Under the pieces are notes generated by a model. It was given only the letters and a program-made list of their open reading frames with translations. It was not told the origin of the DNA and made no database searches. Shown one piece after another: positions 61,867 through 64,000 of a stretch of DNA of 64,000 nt. The position numbers and the translations under genes are program-made. Each line of letters starts with the position of its first letter. The first letter of the stretch is position 1. The stretch covers positions 156,351-220,350 of the forward strand of contig JAKPOU010000055.1 of assembly GCA_029547705.1 (NCBI GenBank), written 5' to 3'. The DNA is from Bacteroidota bacterium (lineage in GTDB: Bacteria; Bacteroidota; Bacteroidia; Bacteroidales; VadinHA17).

Positions 61867-61966
61867 CAAAATTGCCTGCTGTAGCTGAATGGCCATAGCT
61901 GAATTGCAATAGCTGAATTGCTGTAGCGTAATAGCTGTAGCTGAATTGCCTTCTGCAGCTGAATTG
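61854..61966. repeat. 14-base tandem repeat starting in the htpG stop codon region
   Basis: Units of consensus TGAATTGCTGTAGC run from 61854 to 61966: exact copies at 61854-61867 and 61914-61927, variants at 61886-61899, 61900-61913, 61928-61941, two 18-base variants at 61868-61885 and 61942-61959, and a final partial unit TGAATTG. The first copy contains the last three coding triplets and the TAG of htpG, so the array looks grown out of the gene's own 3' end. Each unit carries TGA and, in most, TAG or TAA stops. It has no obvious hairpin. Confidence 0.85.
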
Positions 61967-62009
61967 AACCGGTTCCGGAGGGTTCAGCGTTATGCCTCAG
62001 CCCGTACCT

Positions 62010-62531
62010 TTACAACATCCGGCCGGCCTCTGCCTTGATGAAGTCAATTGCCACCCTAGTGGGCTCCTTGTCCATATCCATTACGGCAGTCAGAAGCTGT
62101 TTGCTGAAAGCCATGCCGGAAGCATTCTCAGGCAGTTTTTCAAACTCACTGTTAATCAGCTTTATGGTGCCTGAGCGGGCATTTCTGACGACTTCCCATG
62201 CCTGGGGACTCATGTATATCTGCTGTGAGAGATTGTGTTCAAACTCGCTTCTGACGCTTGTCAGCAGGCCGGAATGAAGCTGTGCCGCATTCATATTCGG
62301 TGTGCTGACTCTCACCAGCAGCGATTCCATTGAGATTCTTTCAAGGAAAAGAATAATCCTTTCGTAGGCCTGGAGCTTTATGGGAACAACAGTCCGGCTG
62401 TTCTGGAGAATAAGTTCCTGCCTTCTCATGTCCCGCTCATTCCTTAGCATGTTTCTCATTACGAGCCATGCAGTTATTGTGACCAGCAATGCAGGCAGGG
62501 TTATCTTAAGTATGTCTGTAACTGCTTCCAT
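62010..62531 (-). CDS. Bacteroidota membrane-anchored protein (DUF7935-like)
   Basis: 173 residues: one N-terminal membrane segment (about 6-27, ILKITLPALLVTITAWLVM), a short basic/coiled region (RNMLRNERDMRRQELILQN) and a soluble helical domain with KLQAYERIILFLERISMESLLVRV and EFEHNLSQQIYMSPQAW. I recall this as a conserved Bacteroidota family (DUF7935), function unknown. It is divergent from the aspC-like gene and shares a 103-base gap with it. Confidence 0.75.
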   Translation of the reverse strand: MEAVTDILKITLPALLVTITAWLVMRNMLRNERDMRRQELILQNSRTVVPIKLQAYERIILFLERISMESLLVRVSTPNMNAAQLHSGLLTSVRSEFEHNLSQQIYMSPQAWEVVRNARSGTIKLINSEFEKLPENASGMAFSKQLLTAVMDMDKEPTRVAIDFIKAEAGRML

Positions 62532-62570
62532 GGTGAATTATTTTGTCAATAATATGCAAACTTAACTTAT

Positions 62571-62600
62571 TTTGTATTTAATTTTTACTTGATATATTTG
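62571..62600 (+). promoter_or_regulatory. Promoter of the aspC-like gene
   Basis: TTTG at 62571-62574, 18 bases, then TATATTTG at 62593-62600: both elements match the consensus exactly. Start near 62607 leaves about 28 bases of leader before the ATG at 62635. Confidence 0.7.
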
Positions 62601-62634
62601 ACCCCGCCCGTAATTTTAACATATTTACCCTTAT

Positions 62635-63828
62635 ATGGAATATCTATCAGACAGAATCAGGACCATGGCAACTTCCGCCACAATGGCCATGGCCCGCAAA
62701 AGCCGGGAGCTGAAGGCCAGGGGGCTGGACATCATCAGCCTGAGTCTCGGAGAACCCGACTTCAATACCCCTGCCTATATCAGGGAAGCTGCAAAGGAGG
62801 CAATTGACGGAAATTATTCAAAATATCCCCCTGTTTCAGGATATGTTGATCTCAGGGATGCCATCTGCAAAAAATTCCGGGATGAAAACGGGATCACCTA
62901 TACCAGGGATCAGGTGGTTGTATCAGGCGGAGGAAAGCATTCCATAATAAATGTCATTTTATCCATAGTAAACCCCGGGGATGAGGTTATCATACTTGCT
63001 CCCTACTGGGTGAGCTATTATGACCAGATACTGATTGCCGGCGGCCGGCCCGTAATCCTTGAAACAACTATTGAGAATGATTTCAAGGTCAGCCTGGAGC
63101 AGCTTGAATCTGCAATTACTGATAAAACAAGGCTTGTAATATTCAACTCGCCGTCAAACCCGACGGGAATGGTTTATTCGCGCGGGGAACAGGAGGCGAT
63201 TGCCCGGGTGATTCAAAGGCATGAGGGTGTGTTCCTGATGTCGGATGAAGTTTATGAACATATTCTCTTTGAAGGGGAACATGTAAGCATGGCTTCATTT
63301 GATTTTATTTACGACAGGGTTATAACGGTAAATGCTGTTTCCAAGGCTTATGCAATGACAGGATGGAGGATTGGCTATATCGGTGCCCCGAAATGGATTG
63401 CGGATGCCTGTGACAAACTCCAGGGTCAGTTCACATCCGGGGTGAGTTCCATTGCCCAGCGCGCGGCACTTGCCGCCCTTTCCGGAAAGGATGGCTCAAT
63501 ACAGATGATGAGGGATGCCTTTCTCCGGCGCCGTGACCTGATCTGCAACCAGCTTTCCGGAATCAGGGGGCTCAGGGTCAGGGTGCCTCAGGGTGCTTTT
63601 TATGTTCTGCCCGATATAAGCTATTACCTGGGAAAAACAGACGGCACGGAAATTGTGAGAACTGCAGATGACCTGGCACTCTGGCTGCTTGACAGGGCAG
63701 GGGTGGCTACCGTGGGAGGCGATGCCTTCGGAGCACCGGGCTATATCAGGATATCATACGCTAATTCCGATGATCTCCTCACGGAAGCGGTCAGAAGGAT
63801 AAAGGAAGCACTTGAAATTCTGAAGTGA
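62635..63828 (+). CDS. Aspartate aminotransferase-like class I aminotransferase
   Basis: 397 residues, fold-type I. The PLP lysine is K237 in VSKAYAMTGWRIGY; SPSNPTGMVYS, MSDEVYEHILF and the RIGY arginine complete the class I pocket. The sequence pattern is that of type Ib aspartate aminotransferases (Thermus/Bacillus type) in biosynthesis and nitrogen traffic. Its own promoter is clear and it is not linked to the catabolic operon. Specificity may extend to other amino acids such as aromatic ones. Confidence 0.9.
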   Translation: MEYLSDRIRTMATSATMAMARKSRELKARGLDIISLSLGEPDFNTPAYIREAAKEAIDGNYSKYPPVSGYVDLRDAICKKFRDENGITYTRDQVVVSGGGKHSIINVILSIVNPGDEVIILAPYWVSYYDQILIAGGRPVILETTIENDFKVSLEQLESAITDKTRLVIFNSPSNPTGMVYSRGEQEAIARVIQRHEGVFLMSDEVYEHILFEGEHVSMASFDFIYDRVITVNAVSKAYAMTGWRIGYIGAPKWIADACDKLQGQFTSGVSSIAQRAALAALSGKDGSIQMMRDAFLRRRDLICNQLSGIRGLRVRVPQGAFYVLPDISYYLGKTDGTEIVRTADDLALWLLDRAGVATVGGDAFGAPGYIRISYANSDDLLTEAVRRIKEALEILK

Positions 63829-64000
63829 AAACGACAATAACCGGATACAACAATAATTGTTATCTTTCTCCTATAAATCCATCCCAAATTATAGCGCCTT
63901 TGGGGTTGCGAGTTTCTCCTTCGAGTTTGGTTCAGACTTATATGCTGAACATTAACTCATGTCTGTGTTCTTAAAGTCCTTTTCAGGACAAGTAGCATTG
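63829..64000. other. Right-edge region, no complete gene
   Basis: 172 bases with two small inverted repeats, GTTCAG/CTGAAC (about 63930-63950) and GTCCT/AGGAC (about 63976-63989), and CGAGTTT twice within 20 bases. On the minus strand a 15-codon open stretch (ending in TAA at 63954-63952, tail NTDMS) could be the C-terminus of a gene beyond the edge, but this is weak. No function can be assigned. Confidence 0.4.

Overview
The window reads as a chromosomal segment of an anaerobic or facultative Bacteroidota, probably Bacteroidales-like. Lineage signs seen in the sequence: promoters of the Bacteroidota type (TTTG, 17-21 bases, TAnnTTTG) before several genes, very few Shine-Dalgarno sites, a GldF/GldG pair, a DUF3078-type outer-membrane protein, YicC next to gmk and nadD, a two-repeat M16 peptidase lipoprotein, a UbiA-like prenyltransferase of the menaquinone type and an HU gene. 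I see no insertion sequence, integrase, CRISPR array or rRNA, so nothing marks the window as recently transferred DNA.

Layout. 1-2031: secreted M14 metallocarboxypeptidase cut by the left edge. 2104-15282: an amino-acid catabolism block. A tyrosine phenol-lyase-like gene (-) diverges from an eight-gene (+) operon: ADP-forming acyl-CoA synthetase, double-ACT protein, PaaK-type CoA ligase, class I aminotransferase and the ferredoxin, alpha, beta and gamma subunits of a 2-oxoacid:ferredoxin oxidoreductase. After the nadD-gmk-yicC operon (-) comes a second tryptophanase-family gene (-) whose PLP-binding lysine and pyridine-nitrogen aspartate are both replaced. 15537-24116: DUF3078 protein, GNAT-like protein, UbiA-like prenyltransferase, macrodomain protein, pheT, secreted unknown. 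24117-33197: surE, lpxB, SpoIID-like protein, gldF, gldG, DUF4340-like protein, dnaN and a DEDDh exonuclease. 33249-41729: a Tat-flavoured region with a Tat-exported Gfo/Idh/MocA protein, tatA/E, an amidase lipoprotein (-) and a molybdenum hydroxylase cluster (XdhC, MocA, 2Fe-2S subunit, Tat-exported Mo subunit), ended by a strong hairpin. 41786-55329: two periplasmic adaptors, a PQQ-like propeller, an M16 peptidase, a NagB-like protein, small genes, a nitrilase/small ORF/trypsin-like protease trio and a TolC-like protein. 55387-64000: tRNA-Ser(UGA), HU, a LytTR regulator operon ending in a membrane-anchored degenerate receiver, htpG followed by a tandem repeat, a membrane protein and an aspC-like aminotransferase.

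Working together: the 3809-11765 operon encodes a complete oxidative route from amino acid to acid. Transamination gives a 2-oxoacid, the ferredoxin-linked oxidoreductase gives acyl-CoA, CO2 and reduced ferredoxin, and the ADP-forming synthetase recovers ATP. The PaaK and ACT genes suggest aromatic substrates (phenylacetate or indoleacetate type). The two unusual beta-eliminating-lyase homologues on either side are the most surprising genes here. A second candidate for an undescribed unit is the nitrilase, 96-residue protein and protease cluster at 49492-52324.
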